Source: Clostridiales bacterium UBA4039 (lineage in GTDB: Bacteria > Bacillota > Clostridia > Lachnospirales > Vallitaleaceae). From it: a DNA stretch of 64,000 nucleotides. Made by a program: the position numbers and the translations under genes. The notes under the pieces are model-generated. The model saw nothing but the letters and a program-made list of their open reading frames with translations. It did no database searches and was not told the DNA's origin. Location: positions 41,579-105,578 of the forward strand of contig DGAD01000022.1 in NCBI GenBank assembly GCA_002382805.1, written 5' to 3'. Of the stretch, positions 49,628 through 59,519 are shown piece by piece. The number at the start of each line of letters is the position of its first letter. The stretch's first letter is position 1.

Positions 49628-51316
49628 TTATTCTACTGAAATAACATAATAGTATAATGGCTGGCCACCATAATGCACTTCAACTTCTACATCTTCATAA
49701 GTCTCTTCTATGTAAGCTGCCACTGCATTTGCTTGCTCTTCATTAATTTCTTCGCCATAATAGATGGTAACAAGCTCACTAGATGCGTCAACAATAGTCT
49801 TTATAAGTTCAAAGGTACATACTTTGATATCTTTATCAACCACTGCAATTCCATTGTCTGATATTCCTAAAATATCACCTGCTTGAATCGGCTTTGAGTC
49901 AATACTTGTATCTCGTACCGCAAATGTCACTTGTCCGGTTTTTACATCACGGCTCATTTGTGTCATTGCTTCAACATTTTCCTCAGGCGAAACGGTTGTA
50001 TCAAATGCAATAAGAGCTGATACGCCTTGTGGTATTGTCTTTGTCGGAATCACATATACTTCTTTATCCTCGACCAATTCGTTGACCTGCGCTGCCGCCA
50101 AAATAATATTCTTATTATTTGGCAACAAATATATGACTTTAGAGTTAATCTCAGAAACAGCCTTAACAAAATCTTCTGTACTTGGATTCATCGTTTGACC
50201 ACCTGTGACAACGTAATCTGCTCCAAGGCTTTTAAAAATCGTATTCATGCCGTCCCCAACAGATACCACAACAAAGCCATAAGGTTTTTCTTCTTGAGCA
50301 ACGGCTTCAACAGTTGCTTCGTCTTTTTTTAGATATCCATCTACATTTTGAATGACATGTTCCGCATGTTGCAGCCGCATATTATCAACTTTGATATTCA
50401 TTAATTGACCAATGACAAGTCCACGCTGCATTGCCGTTCCCGGTTCGTTTGTATGCACATGAATTTTGATCAAATCTTCATCTGCTACCGAAACAATCGA
50501 GTCACCAATCGTTCCTAAAAACCGTTTTAAATCATTGGCATGCTTTTCATTTTCTTCAAGGGTATGCCGATCGCCTGTATCAATAATAAATTCGGTACAG
50601 TACCCAAATTTAATTTCTTTCTCTACATGAACAATAGAAACTTTTGGCTCTTCATTATCTGATAAACTTTCATCCTCTAATTCAAGCGTAACATCCGTTC
50701 CATTTTTTAGTGCCATCATGCCACCTTGTATAATGTACATAAGGCCTTGTCCCCCTGCATCAACCACACCTGCTTCTTTTAATACCGGAAGCATATCCGG
50801 TGTTTGTTCAAGGACTTCATTTCCATAGGCAAAAACTTCTTCTAATAAGAATAATATATCTTGGGATTCCACAGCTACTTCTGCTGCTTTTTCCGCCATT
50901 TTTTTGGCTACGGTAAGAATTGTCCCTTCTTTGGGCTTCATAACAGCTTTATAAGCTGTTTGAACACCTTTTTCCATGGCATTTGCAAGGATAATAGTAT
51001 CCAGTTCTTCATGTCCACTGATTTCTTTTGAGAATCCGCGTAGAAGTTGTGATAGGATAACCCCTGAATTTCCACGAGCACCTCGAAGGGATCCAGATGA
51101 AATTGCTTTGGCAATTGCTGCCATATCTGAACCTTCAGCTTTATCCACTTCCTTTGCTGCAGCTAAAATTGTTAACGTCATATTGGTTCCTGTATCCCCA
51201 TCAGGTACAGGAAAAACATTTAACTCATCCACATATTTCTTCTTTGATTCTAAATATTTAGCACCAGCTATGAACATATTTTTAATTACGTTCGAATTAA
51301 TTGTCTCTAAAGTCAC
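49628..51316 (-). CDS. fakA: Fatty acid kinase FakA / DAK2 domain protein (YloV)
   Basis: Phosphorylates exogenous fatty acids bound to FakB to feed acyl-phosphate into PlsY. 562 residues. The N-terminal DAK2 domain has NVFPVPDGDTGTNMTLT near 34-50 and GSLRGARGNSGVILSQ near 92-107 with DAGGQGLMYI near 192. A middle domain and a C-terminal DegV-like/EDD-type region follow. Start is GTG 51316 with GGAGG 7 nt upstream. FakB is not in the window; plsX and acpP are, 9 kb away. Confidence 0.93.
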   Translation of the reverse strand: MTLETINSNVIKNMFIAGAKYLESKKKYVDELNVFPVPDGDTGTNMTLTILAAAKEVDKAEGSDMAAIAKAISSGSLRGARGNSGVILSQLLRGFSKEISGHEELDTIILANAMEKGVQTAYKAVMKPKEGTILTVAKKMAEKAAEVAVESQDILFLLEEVFAYGNEVLEQTPDMLPVLKEAGVVDAGGQGLMYIIQGGMMALKNGTDVTLELEDESLSDNEEPKVSIVHVEKEIKFGYCTEFIIDTGDRHTLEENEKHANDLKRFLGTIGDSIVSVADEDLIKIHVHTNEPGTAMQRGLVIGQLMNIKVDNMRLQHAEHVIQNVDGYLKKDEATVEAVAQEEKPYGFVVVSVGDGMNTIFKSLGADYVVTGGQTMNPSTEDFVKAVSEINSKVIYLLPNNKNIILAAAQVNELVEDKEVYVIPTKTIPQGVSALIAFDTTVSPEENVEAMTQMSRDVKTGQVTFAVRDTSIDSKPIQAGDILGISDNGIAVVDKDIKVCTFELIKTIVDASSELVTIYYGEEINEEQANAVAAYIEETYEDVEVEVHYGGQPLYYYVISVE

Positions 51317-51337
51317 TGGTCTTCCTCCTTCAAGTTA

Positions 51338-51694
51338 TTATTCGTCTACGCGAACACCTTCCACAAACACATCGATTTTATCAACCTGCATACCTGAGAA
51401 CGTTTCGACTTTATATTTTACCGTGCTGATTAGACTATCAGTTACAGCTTTAATATTTACGCCATATTCAATAATGATATGTAATTCTATTGAGATTATA
51501 TTCTCATTAACTTGTAAGTCAATTCCTTTTGTAAGACTCTCACGTTTAAGTAATCTTGTTAGTCCTGTAGTAAAATTGACCATAGCCATTCCAACAACGC
51601 CATAACATTCAATTGCGGATAATCCAGCAACTTTTGCAAGAACTTCATTTTCAATAACTACTTTTCCAAGCGCATTTTCCATATTTCCAACCAT
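51338..51694 (-). CDS. Asp23/Gls24 family envelope stress protein (YloU)
   Basis: A 118-residue protein of the Asp23 family, found before fakA across Firmicutes. It has the N-terminal ENALGKVVIENEVLAKVAGL pattern and a valine/isoleucine-rich alpha-beta core. Members associate with membranes through partners or belong to envelope-stress responses; the role of the copy beside fakA is not known. AAGGAGG precedes the ATG; its own promoter is at 51728-51755. Confidence 0.94.
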   Translation of the reverse strand: MVGNMENALGKVVIENEVLAKVAGLSAIECYGVVGMAMVNFTTGLTRLLKRESLTKGIDLQVNENIISIELHIIIEYGVNIKAVTDSLISTVKYKVETFSGMQVDKIDVFVEGVRVDE

Positions 51695-51727
51695 GGTAAG
51701 CCTCCTTTTTCACTATACTGTTTTTTC

Positions 51728-51755
51728 ATTATATCATCTTTTCCTATGATTTCAA
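51728..51755 (-). promoter_or_regulatory. Promoter of asp23-fakA
   Basis: -35 TTGAAA (51750-51755), 16-bp spacer, -10 TATAAT (51728-51733). Divergent from rpmB. Confidence 0.75.
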
Positions 51756-51795
51756 ATTATAATTTAACTTTTTTTAAAATTTCCAAATCTTTGTC

Positions 51796-51824
51796 TTGCA
51801 TTCTAACGCTTTTTTTGTTAAAAT
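51796..51824 (+). promoter_or_regulatory. rpmB: rpmB promoter
   Basis: -35 TTGCAT (51796-51801), 17-bp spacer, -10 TAAAAT (51819-51824). Leader about 35 nt with AGGAGG near the ATG. Confidence 0.7.
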
Positions 51825-51867
51825 TGGATTGTTGTATTGATATAGGAAGAAGTAAGGAGGTGCAACA

Positions 51868-52053
51868 ATGGCAAAATGTGCAGTATGTGATAAGAGTGTA
51901 CACTTCGGAAACCAAGTAAGCCATTCTCATAGACGATCAAACAAACAATGGAAACCAAACGTAAGAACTGTTCGAGCAATCGTTGATGGTAGTGTTAAAA
52001 AGCTAGACGTTTGTACAAAATGTTTACGTTCAGGCAAAGTTGAAAGAGCTTAA
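51868..52053 (+). CDS. rpmB: 50S ribosomal protein L28
   Basis: A 61-residue basic protein beginning MAKCAVCDKSVHFGNQVSHS. The pairs Cys4/Cys7 and CTKC near 50-53 mark the zinc-binding form, like the L32 in this window. Single-gene unit on the plus strand with its own promoter and a strong terminator. Placement beside divergent asp23 is conserved in Firmicutes. Confidence 0.98.
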   Translation: MAKCAVCDKSVHFGNQVSHSHRRSNKQWKPNVRTVRAIVDGSVKKLDVCTKCLRSGKVERA

Positions 52054-52081
52054 TTACTGGATATGAAGTTGAAAAAACGAT

Positions 52082-52138
52082 AAAATAGGACCTGCAATTT
52101 CTATTGCTTATGCAATAAGGATTGCAGGTCCTATTTTT
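52082..52138. terminator. Bidirectional terminator between rpmB and thiN
   Basis: A 17-bp perfect stem (AAAATAGGACCTGCAAT and complement, arms 52082-52098 and 52121-52137) with an inner TATTGC/GCAATA helix in its loop, ending in T on the plus strand and A/T on the minus. It separates convergent rpmB and thiN. Confidence 0.92.
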
Positions 52139-52167
52139 TCATTGTTGTAAACGCTTATAAAAATACA

Positions 52168-52830
52168 TCAATCATTCGATTGAATCACAAACAGTCGCCC
52201 CGACTGCACATCTATTGTTCCCTGTTCTTCTATAATTTCATTACTTACACCATAACTATCATATGCAAAGAGCCATGCATTTTTAAGTGGATACTTTAAA
52301 TTCCGTGTTTCGTTAATGTAAGATTTCTCGATTGGAATAATCGACAAATATTTGAAGTCACGCTTCAAGTTTTTTGATGTTTTATAAATGGTAAGTTCAT
52401 ATGCCCCATCCACAACCAAAACAATATTATGCTTATCATAAAAGCGTATACGTATCTGTGCGGAATATTTAAATGCTGTTAACAAAGCACCTAATGAATG
52501 GTCTAGGCGTGACCCAAAAAAACCAAAGACATCAATGGCATTTGCCCCAAGAGCTTTCGCTTCTTCAAAGGCTGCATGTGTATCTGTGTAGTCTTTGATA
52601 GGATCAAGCTGATGAATTGGCACTTGCTGTCTAGCGAAGTATCCTTTAACCTGCGGATCCAGTGTATCAAAATCTCCTAAAATTGTATTTGGCACGATGC
52701 CAAGCTCATAAAGAACTTGGCATCCACCATCCACTCCGATAATATATGGTTTTACTTCTTGGGCATTTATATAATTAACTAAATCGTTCGCCTCAATGGT
52801 TCCTCCACTGACAATTAAGCATTTCATCAT
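52168..52830 (-). CDS. thiN: Thiamine pyrophosphokinase
   Basis: Converts thiamine to thiamine diphosphate with ATP. 220 residues. GVDGGCQVLYELGIVPNTIL near 32-51, GDFDTLD near 52-58 and FGFFGSRLDHSLGALL near 102-117 are family motifs. Two adjacent ATGs (52830, 52827) fit the AGAGGT site. The rsgA-rpe-thiN order is standard. No TPP riboswitch is seen; it is the last gene of the priA-to-thiN series. Confidence 0.96.
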   Translation of the reverse strand: MMKCLIVSGGTIEANDLVNYINAQEVKPYIIGVDGGCQVLYELGIVPNTILGDFDTLDPQVKGYFARQQVPIHQLDPIKDYTDTHAAFEEAKALGANAIDVFGFFGSRLDHSLGALLTAFKYSAQIRIRFYDKHNIVLVVDGAYELTIYKTSKNLKRDFKYLSIIPIEKSYINETRNLKYPLKNAWLFAYDSYGVSNEIIEEQGTIDVQSGRLFVIQSND

Positions 52831-52840
52831 TTTTGACCTC

Positions 52841-53494
52841 TTATAAGTTAATGGATTTAAAATTTTCTATTTGAAGTTCTAGATTATCGGCATTAAAGAT
52901 TGCAGAACCTGCAACAATTACATTAGCACCTGCATCAACCACTTTTTTTAAATTATCAAGTCCTACGCCGCCATCCACTTGTATATCAAATGTTTTCTTG
53001 TGTTCTTCTCGAATTTTTGCTATTTTTTTAATTTTATCATACATTGAAGGAATAAATGTTTGTCCGCCAAATCCAGGATTTACTGTCATGATTAAAACCA
53101 TATCCACATCGTCAATAACATAATCCAAAAGATTTAAAGGCGATGCCGGATTTAAAGAAACACCTGCTTTTACTCCAAATGATTTAATATATTGAATTGT
53201 TCGATGAAGGTGGGTTGTTGATTCTGCATGAACCGTAATAATATCAGCCCCTGCATCTACAAACTCACTAATATAACGTTCTGGTTGATCGATCATCAGG
53301 TGTACATCAAACACTTTTTTTGTATATTTACGTACGGATTTGATGATTGGTGGACCAAAGGTTATGTTTGGAACATAATGTCCATCCATTACATCAATGT
53401 GAACCATATCACAACCGGCTGCATCAATACGCTGTATTTCGCTCCCTAATTTTGAAAAATCTGCTGATAATATTGATGGTGCTATTTTAATCAT
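52841..53494 (-). CDS. rpe: Ribulose-phosphate 3-epimerase
   Basis: TIM-barrel enzyme interconverting ribulose-5-P and xylulose-5-P. 217 residues. Metal-site motifs [14 protein letters not shown] near 30-43, VHLMI near 65, [10 protein letters not shown] near 136-145 and QVDGGV near 171 are all present. AGGAG lies before the ATG. Between rsgA and thiN as expected. Confidence 0.98.
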   Translation of the reverse strand: MIKIAPSILSADFSKLGSEIQRIDAAGCDMVHIDVMDGHYVPNITFGPPIIKSVRKYTKKVFDVHLMIDQPERYISEFVDAGADIITVHAESTTHLHRTIQYIKSFGVKAGVSLNPASPLNLLDYVIDDVDMVLIMTVNPGFGGQTFIPSMYDKIKKIAKIREEHKKTFDIQVDGGVGLDNLKKVVDAGANVIVAGSAIFNADNLELQIENFKSINL

Positions 53495-53520
53495 GTTTAT
53501 CTCCTTTTAATACCATTAGT

Positions 53521-54414
53521 TTAATATTTTCGTTTTTCTTTTAATTCATTATAAATATGCAAATAATTTTCATACCGTACTGGGTGAATATCTCCAGCAG
53601 CCAGTGCCTCTTTAACACCACATTTAGGCTCGTTAATATGGTTACACCCTGTAAACTTACACATCGGTTCATAGCTGGCAAATTCAATAAAGTACTCTTT
53701 TACCTGTTCTGGTTCTAAGTCATCAAGTTGTAGCGAACTAAATCCAGGCGTATCAACGACATAAGATTGCTGGTCAATGGGAATAAGGTTGGCATGACGT
53801 GTCGTATGCTTTCCACGCTTTATTTTATCACTTATACTTCCTGTCTCCATATGCGTATGTTCTTGAATCAAGTTAATAATCGTTGATTTTCCAACACCCG
53901 ACGGTCCGGCAAAAACGGTTGTCTTCCCCTTCATCATCTCTTCAATCCGCTCCACACGTTTTTCCAAGTGGCTTTGTTCATCATTGACAGCACTCATCAT
54001 AATTACCTTGTAACCTGCATGTTTATACATGCTAACAACTTCATTATCCAAGCTATTTAACAAATCAATTTTGTTAAAACAGATGATGGCTTCAATGTTT
54101 TTGGACATAACCGCAATCAAAAAACGGTCCAACAAGTTTAAATTTGGTTCAGGATGCGCTACTGAAAACACCACAAAGGCTTGGTCAACATTTGATACTG
54201 TCGGTCGAATCAAAGCATTTTTCCGAGGCAAAATCTCAAGGACATTTCCCTCCATGTCTTGTTCATGCGTCACTTCAATACGCACATTGTCTCCAATAAG
54301 CGGCTTAATTTTTTGATTCCTAAATATACCGCGTGCACGACATTGGTAAACTCCAACCTGACTAACATCAACATAGTAGAATCCGGCAATACCCTTAACG
54401 ATTTTTCCTATCAT
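53521..54414 (-). CDS. rsgA: Ribosome small-subunit GTPase RsgA
   Basis: Circularly permuted GTPase that checks late 30S maturation. 297 residues: N-terminal OB fold, then permuted GTPase motifs (NKIDLL near 118, GPSGVGKST near 170-178, DTPGFSS near 221) and a C-terminal zinc motif CKFTGCNHINEPKCGV near 252-267. Starts within the end of prkC (4-nt ATGA overlap), coupling it to the kinase. Confidence 0.98.
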   Translation of the reverse strand: MIGKIVKGIAGFYYVDVSQVGVYQCRARGIFRNQKIKPLIGDNVRIEVTHEQDMEGNVLEILPRKNALIRPTVSNVDQAFVVFSVAHPEPNLNLLDRFLIAVMSKNIEAIICFNKIDLLNSLDNEVVSMYKHAGYKVIMMSAVNDEQSHLEKRVERIEEMMKGKTTVFAGPSGVGKSTIINLIQEHTHMETGSISDKIKRGKHTTRHANLIPIDQQSYVVDTPGFSSLQLDDLEPEQVKEYFIEFASYEPMCKFTGCNHINEPKCGVKEALAAGDIHPVRYENYLHIYNELKEKRKY

Positions 54415-56360
54415 TCATTTCCTCCGTTTGCATCTTGAGTGTTCGTATTGGGAGTATCTTGTGTGAATTGCACAAAAAATTCGTATTGTTGCACCCCATC
54501 ATTATAGACGTGTATAATCCCTTCGCCTGTTTCCGTAGCACTAAGGGTCATTGGAAAATCAGTATCCGTTACCACATCATTATAGAGTGTTTTTTCTTCG
54601 CCATTGATGGCTAAGACAACTTTAAGCTCACACTGTTCTTGATTATGATCTAAAATATTGTTAATAACAAAAGATTTTGTCTCAAGTACAATTTCACGGC
54701 CCAGACTTACTGCAAGGTCAATGACATACTTTTCTGCAACTTCTCTACCCGCGTCAACTGACATGCTAATTACTTTGTTTTCTCCAACCGTATCATGGTG
54801 AATATAAGTAATGTTACCAACTTCCAAGTTCAAGCTCGTAAGCACATTCTGCGCTTCTGCTATATCCAAATTCTCTAGTTTTGGAACTTCAACATATGTT
54901 ACTTCTGGTCCTTGGCTAACATAAAGTGTAACAACAGTTCCTTCAACGACGGATTCATTTGCCATTGGTGTTTGTCGAATAACCGTTCCTGTTGGAGCGC
55001 TATCGCTGTATTCTGGAACAACTTCTACTACAAATCCACTGTTTTCAAGCATTTTTGTTGCATCATCATACATTTGCTCCACAACATTATTCACGGTAAA
55101 CAACTGTATGCCTTTACTAACAGTAACTTCAATTGTGGTATCTGCAAGTACAAGTGTACCCATTTCAGGGGATTGCGTAATGATATGATCCTTTTCTACT
55201 TGAGTGTCGTATTCATTTCCAATAACATTAATATCTAGTTGAAGTTCACTTAATATATCACTTGCTTGGCTGAGTTCCATATTTTTAATATTAGGCACTT
55301 CAATTTCTTCCGGAATCATTTTCTTTGCAAAATTATTGTATACAAAAATTACAAGAATGGACACAATAATAAATGACAGCAATATACCTCCAATCACGAC
55401 GACTTTTTCAAGCGGATCTTTTTCTTTTGTATATGCGTCAACTTCTTGTTTGTTCCATATATGTTTCATCTCTTCATTACGAAGTACTAACGTCTCATCC
55501 ATTGCTATATCATTGGTATATACAAGAATATCTTCCGGATTTTTCATGACAAGCTTTAAATCTTCGATTAATTCTTGTGTGTTTTGATAACGTATGGATG
55601 TTTTCTTTTCCGTTGCTTTCAGGATAATTGTCTCCACGTTTGGTGATATGTTGTGGTTGATATCCGAAGGTTTAGGCATGGGGTCATGTATCTGTTTAAG
55701 TGCCACATTGACAGGGTTTTCCCCAACAAACGGCAGTTTACCTGTTGCCATTTCATACATGGTTATTCCTAAGGAATATATGTCGCTTTTATGATCTTGA
55801 TATCCACCTCGGGCTTGTTCTGGCGCAATGTAATAGACGCTTCCTGAGGGATTTTCCGGCACATCTAATGTTTGATCTGTTGCAATACGCGCTATCCCAA
55901 AATCTGCCACTTTAACTTTTCCATCTTTTGTTAAAATAATATTTTGAGGTTTTATATCCCGGTGAATAATATGATTGACATGCGCATGCTCCAATGCCGA
56001 TGCAATACTGAGTGCAATTTTTAAAAGGTACTCTTCCGGAATTTGCCCTTGCTCTTTAATATACTCCTTAAGCGTCTGGCCTTCTAAGTATTCCATAACA
56101 ATAAAATGTGTACGCCCTTCGTTACCTACATCATATATGTTAACAATATTTTGATGCGATAAACTTGCAGCTGACTGGGCTTCGACTTTGAATTTTCTTA
56201 CGAAATTTTCATCTAAGCAAAATTCTTCACGCAATACTTTGATGGCCACATATCGTTCAAGCTTTGTGTCTTTTGCTTTATATACAATGCTCATTCCACC
56301 TGAGCCAATTTTTTCTATAATTTCATAACGTTCATTAAGAATTGAACCGAGTTGTAACAT
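54411..56360 (-). CDS. prkC: PASTA-domain Ser/Thr protein kinase
   Basis: Membrane receptor kinase of the PknB/PrkC type that senses muropeptides or lipid II. 649 residues. Cytosolic kinase: Gly-rich loop IGSGGMSIVYKA 18-29, Lys41, HRDIKPQN at 133-140, DFG at 153-155. A transmembrane helix lies near 320-345, then three PASTA repeats (about 355-420, 420-490, 490-560) and a beta-rich C-terminal tail. The cognate phosphatase prpC is 13 bp upstream, as is the rule. Confidence 0.97.
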   Translation of the reverse strand: MLQLGSILNERYEIIEKIGSGGMSIVYKAKDTKLERYVAIKVLREEFCLDENFVRKFKVEAQSAASLSHQNIVNIYDVGNEGRTHFIVMEYLEGQTLKEYIKEQGQIPEEYLLKIALSIASALEHAHVNHIIHRDIKPQNIILTKDGKVKVADFGIARIATDQTLDVPENPSGSVYYIAPEQARGGYQDHKSDIYSLGITMYEMATGKLPFVGENPVNVALKQIHDPMPKPSDINHNISPNVETIILKATEKKTSIRYQNTQELIEDLKLVMKNPEDILVYTNDIAMDETLVLRNEEMKHIWNKQEVDAYTKEKDPLEKVVVIGGILLSFIIVSILVIFVYNNFAKKMIPEEIEVPNIKNMELSQASDILSELQLDINVIGNEYDTQVEKDHIITQSPEMGTLVLADTTIEVTVSKGIQLFTVNNVVEQMYDDATKMLENSGFVVEVVPEYSDSAPTGTVIRQTPMANESVVEGTVVTLYVSQGPEVTYVEVPKLENLDIAEAQNVLTSLNLEVGNITYIHHDTVGENKVISMSVDAGREVAEKYVIDLAVSLGREIVLETKSFVINNILDHNQEQCELKVVLAINGEEKTLYNDVVTDTDFPMTLSATETGEGIIHVYNDGVQQYEFFVQFTQDTPNTNTQDANGGNE

Positions 56361-56373
56361 TTTTCCACCACCT

Positions 56374-57114
56374 TTAATTATTTTGAATAATTATGCACGT
56401 AATATTATCAGTCCCACCTGCACTAAGCGCATCTTCAATCAATTTTTCGCAAATATCTCGGTTAGATTTTTGTTCTTTGATTACCTGCATAATTTCCAAT
56501 TCACTAACCATATTCGTTAGTCCGTCTGTACATATAAGAATATATTCAATGACATTCTCAATTGTATCTAAATCTATTGTATATATATCCACTTGAATTG
56601 TAGCGTTGATGCCTACCGCTCGAGTAATTTGATTTTTTTGTGGATGATGTTTTGCTTCTTCCGCGGTAATGGCTCCTACATCCACGAGTTCTTGGACATA
56701 CGAGTGATCTTTAGTGATTTGTTCTAAACGATTATTGATGTAAACATAAAATCGGCTGTCTCCAACGTGTGCTACATATATTTTTCGGTCAATCATACAT
56801 GAAGCAATCACGGTTGTTCCCATATTGTATAATGTTGAATCTTCTATTGCTTCATTAAAAATACGTTGATTTGCATCTGAAATTGCCTGTTCTAAAATTT
56901 GCGCCGGCTCCATGAAATCTTTTGCTTTTTGAATACTTTGAATAATTGTATCCACAGCAAGCTTTGAAGCCACTTCACCACCACGATGCCCGCCCATACC
57001 ATCAGCCAAAACATACAAATTGCTTAAGGGGCCAATGGCCGTGTCTTGGTGAAAAAAAGCATCTTGATTTACTTTTCGTATATATCCTTTATGACTTAAA
57101 CCATATGATTGCAT
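56374..57114 (-). CDS. prpC: PP2C-type Ser/Thr phosphatase (Stp/PrpC)
   Basis: Metal-dependent phosphatase opposing PrkC. 246 residues with PP2C motifs: VNQDAFF near 15, DGMGGHRGGEVAS near 38-50, HVGDSRFYV near 116, ICTDGLTNMV near 192, and GGTDNITCII near 232. The metal-binding aspartates are all intact. GAGGAGG precedes the ATG; 12 bp after rlmN. Confidence 0.98.
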   Translation of the reverse strand: MQSYGLSHKGYIRKVNQDAFFHQDTAIGPLSNLYVLADGMGGHRGGEVASKLAVDTIIQSIQKAKDFMEPAQILEQAISDANQRIFNEAIEDSTLYNMGTTVIASCMIDRKIYVAHVGDSRFYVYINNRLEQITKDHSYVQELVDVGAITAEEAKHHPQKNQITRAVGINATIQVDIYTIDLDTIENVIEYILICTDGLTNMVSELEIMQVIKEQKSNRDICEKLIEDALSAGGTDNITCIIIQNN

Positions 57115-57126
57115 AGCTCCTCCTCT

Positions 57127-58170
57127 TTAATCTTGACGATTATTTCGATATTGATTGCGCAGTTGTCCGCACGCCGCATCAATATTTTGCCCCAATGATC
57201 TTCGAATGGTTGATACAATATTATATTCGCTTAATTGCTTTTGGAAAGCTAAGACATGTTGCATGTCTGAAGCTTTTTGTTCTTTCTCATCTACCGGATT
57301 AATCGGAATCAAGTTAACATGACATAATAATCCTTCAAGTAGATGGGATAAATCTATGGCATGCTGTTTTGTATCATTAACATTATGAATCAAACTATAC
57401 TCAAAAGAGATACGTCGCTTTGTCAATTGAACATAATCATGACACGTCTTCATCAATTCATCCAAAGGATATTTTTTTGCGATTGGCATCATTGTCTGAC
57501 GCTGGGATTGGTATGGAGAATGCAAGGAAATCGCCAAATTCACTTGCGGTGAGTCCTGTGCAAATCGCATGATTTTATCTCCAATTCCACATGTTGACAC
57601 CGTAATATGGCGGCGCGAAAGATGCCTTCCCTTTTCATGAGAAATCAATTCAATAAATCGTTGTACATTCGCATAATTGTCAAAAGGTTCTCCTGTTCCC
57701 ATAATAACAACACTGTGTATCGGTTCTTTTAATTGGCGTTCAATAACATATATTTGTTCTAGCATTTCCGAAGGTTTTAATTGCCTTGTAAGCCCATTAA
57801 GAGTTGATGCACAAAACGTACATCCCATGCGACAACCTACTTGGGAAGAAATGCACACAGAATACCCATATTTGTAGACCATTAAAACCGTCTCAACCAA
57901 TTGTCCATCTTCAAGTTCAAAAAGGTACTTAACTGTTTGATCTTTTGCATCTTCACTTTTTGCAACTTCTTTAAGATGCTGTATCGGATATGCTTGTTTT
58001 AATCTGTCCAGCAATGCACTCGGCAAATTACTCATTGCATCATATGTGTTTATTTTTTTTTCATGCAACCATTGAAAAATTTGTTTTGATCGAAATCCTT
58101 TTTCCCCCCATTGGGTAACAACATCATTGATTTCATTGATTGTCATGGACTGAATATCATATGTGTTCAT
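57127..58170 (-). CDS. rlmN: Dual-specificity RNA methyltransferase RlmN
   Basis: Radical-SAM enzyme making m2A in 23S rRNA A2503 and tRNA A37. 347 residues. The Fe-S cluster cysteines are Cys113, Cys117 and Cys120 (CRMGCTFC); Cys334 in AACGQLR is the likely methyl-carrying residue. It begins 2 bp after the rsmB stop; the ribosome binding site AGGAG lies inside rsmB. Neighbouring rsmB, rsgA and fmt keep the translation theme. Confidence 0.98.
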   Translation of the reverse strand: MNTYDIQSMTINEINDVVTQWGEKGFRSKQIFQWLHEKKINTYDAMSNLPSALLDRLKQAYPIQHLKEVAKSEDAKDQTVKYLFELEDGQLVETVLMVYKYGYSVCISSQVGCRMGCTFCASTLNGLTRQLKPSEMLEQIYVIERQLKEPIHSVVIMGTGEPFDNYANVQRFIELISHEKGRHLSRRHITVSTCGIGDKIMRFAQDSPQVNLAISLHSPYQSQRQTMMPIAKKYPLDELMKTCHDYVQLTKRRISFEYSLIHNVNDTKQHAIDLSHLLEGLLCHVNLIPINPVDEKEQKASDMQHVLAFQKQLSEYNIVSTIRRSLGQNIDAACGQLRNQYRNNRQD

Positions 58171-58172
58171 AC

Positions 58173-59519
58173 TTAACTTTTTCTCCTCAGCTTAGATATA
58201 AAAAATCCATCTGTCCTTGATTTATGTGTTAATAACTGTATGTTTTTATCTTGGACAAAACTATTGATATGTTCGCCTAAGCCTTCTTTAGCTATATCTA
58301 CTTTTTCAAAGTTTGGATATTTATCTAAAAACCAATTGATCTGTTTTTCATTCTCATTAGAATTAATTGTACACGTACTATAAATCAACTCGCCACCAAT
58401 TTTAACATATTGATGCACATTATCCAATATCTGTTTTTGAATTTTAATCAATGACTCAATTTTTTCTAAGGACATATGCATCTTAATATCCGGTTTTGTT
58501 CTTAGTATTCCAAGCCCTGAGCATGGAACATCTGCTAATACACAGTCAAATGCTTCCTTCCACGCAGGATTATACTGTGTCGCATCAGCCACCTGTGACG
58601 TAATGGAATGTAACTCAAGTCGCTTACAGTTTTCCTTAATTTTTTCGATTTTTTTATTTGAAACATCACAAGCAATGATTTTTGCCTTATCACCTTTAAG
58701 TTCAGCCAAATGGGTAACTTTTCCTCCAGGAGCTGAACACACATCAATAATGTCTACAGCATCTTGACCAACCAATTTAGCCACACACATTGAACTTTCA
58801 TCTTGTACTTGAAAATATCCTTGTTCAAATCCTTCAACTTCTTCAAGTCGGTCATATCCTGTCAGATAAAATGCTTCTTCAAAAAAATATCCAGGTCGTA
58901 GCGTATACTTTTTCGATAGTTTTTCCTTAAGTATATGGGGATCGATTTTATGAATATTGGTTCTTATACATGTGTCTTTTACTTGCATACTTTCTTGTAA
59001 ATATGCCTCAAGCTCTTGTGGCTCATATATCTTAAGTAGATAGTTAACTAAATCTTGTTGCACTGAATACGCAATTGACATTCGCTCTTTAAGCGGTAGC
59101 GCTTCAACTTTTGCAAATAATGCGTCTTGATTACGTTCAATGTTACGAAGTACACCATTGACAAATCCTTTTAGCTGAAACATCTTTCGTTTCTTTACCA
59201 GCTTAACTGTCTCATTGATTGCCGCATGATTTGGTATTTTATCTAAAAAAAGAAGTTGATAGATACCTAGCTGCAAAATATGGCGTATTACCGGTTTCAT
59301 TTTGTTTTTTTTCACATTCGAAGAAATATTAATAAAATAATCCAAAAGAAGTTGATTTTCAATAACTCCGTAAACTAGCTTTGAAATAAAACTGCGCTGG
59401 GGCTTCGTCAACTCCTGTTGTTGAAAGTACCCATCCAACACCTGACGAACGAAAACATCCTTTCCCTCAACGTCTTCGAGTACTTTCAGCGCAATATGAC
59501 GCTCATTTATATTAGTCAT
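58173..59519 (-). CDS. rsmB: 16S rRNA (cytosine967-C5)-methyltransferase
   Basis: NusB-like N-terminal domain (about 1-140) plus a Rossmann methyltransferase. 448 residues. SAM motif DVCSAPGGKVTHL near 250; DVPCSGLGILRTKPDI near 320 with one catalytic Cys and STCTINSNENE near 370 with the other. I chose ATG 59519, with GGAGG 8 nt upstream, over the GTG-like codons further up; it overlaps the peptidase gene by 8 nt. The fmt-peptidase-rsmB-rlmN order is common in clostridia. Confidence 0.97.
   Translation of the reverse strand: MTNINERHIALKVLEDVEGKDVFVRQVLDGYFQQQELTKPQRSFISKLVYGVIENQLLLDYFINISSNVKKNKMKPVIRHILQLGIYQLLFLDKIPNHAAINETVKLVKKRKMFQLKGFVNGVLRNIERNQDALFAKVEALPLKERMSIAYSVQQDLVNYLLKIYEPQELEAYLQESMQVKDTCIRTNIHKIDPHILKEKLSKKYTLRPGYFFEEAFYLTGYDRLEEVEGFEQGYFQVQDESSMCVAKLVGQDAVDIIDVCSAPGGKVTHLAELKGDKAKIIACDVSNKKIEKIKENCKRLELHSITSQVADATQYNPAWKEAFDCVLADVPCSGLGILRTKPDIKMHMSLEKIESLIKIQKQILDNVHQYVKIGGELIYSTCTINSNENEKQINWFLDKYPNFEKVDIAKEGLGEHINSFVQDKNIQLLTHKSRTDGFFISKLRRKS

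Noticed and set aside
50976-51605. 209-residue plus-strand open frame opposite fakA and asp23
   Set aside because: It spans two genuine genes and the gap between them and has low-complexity composition; no start signal.
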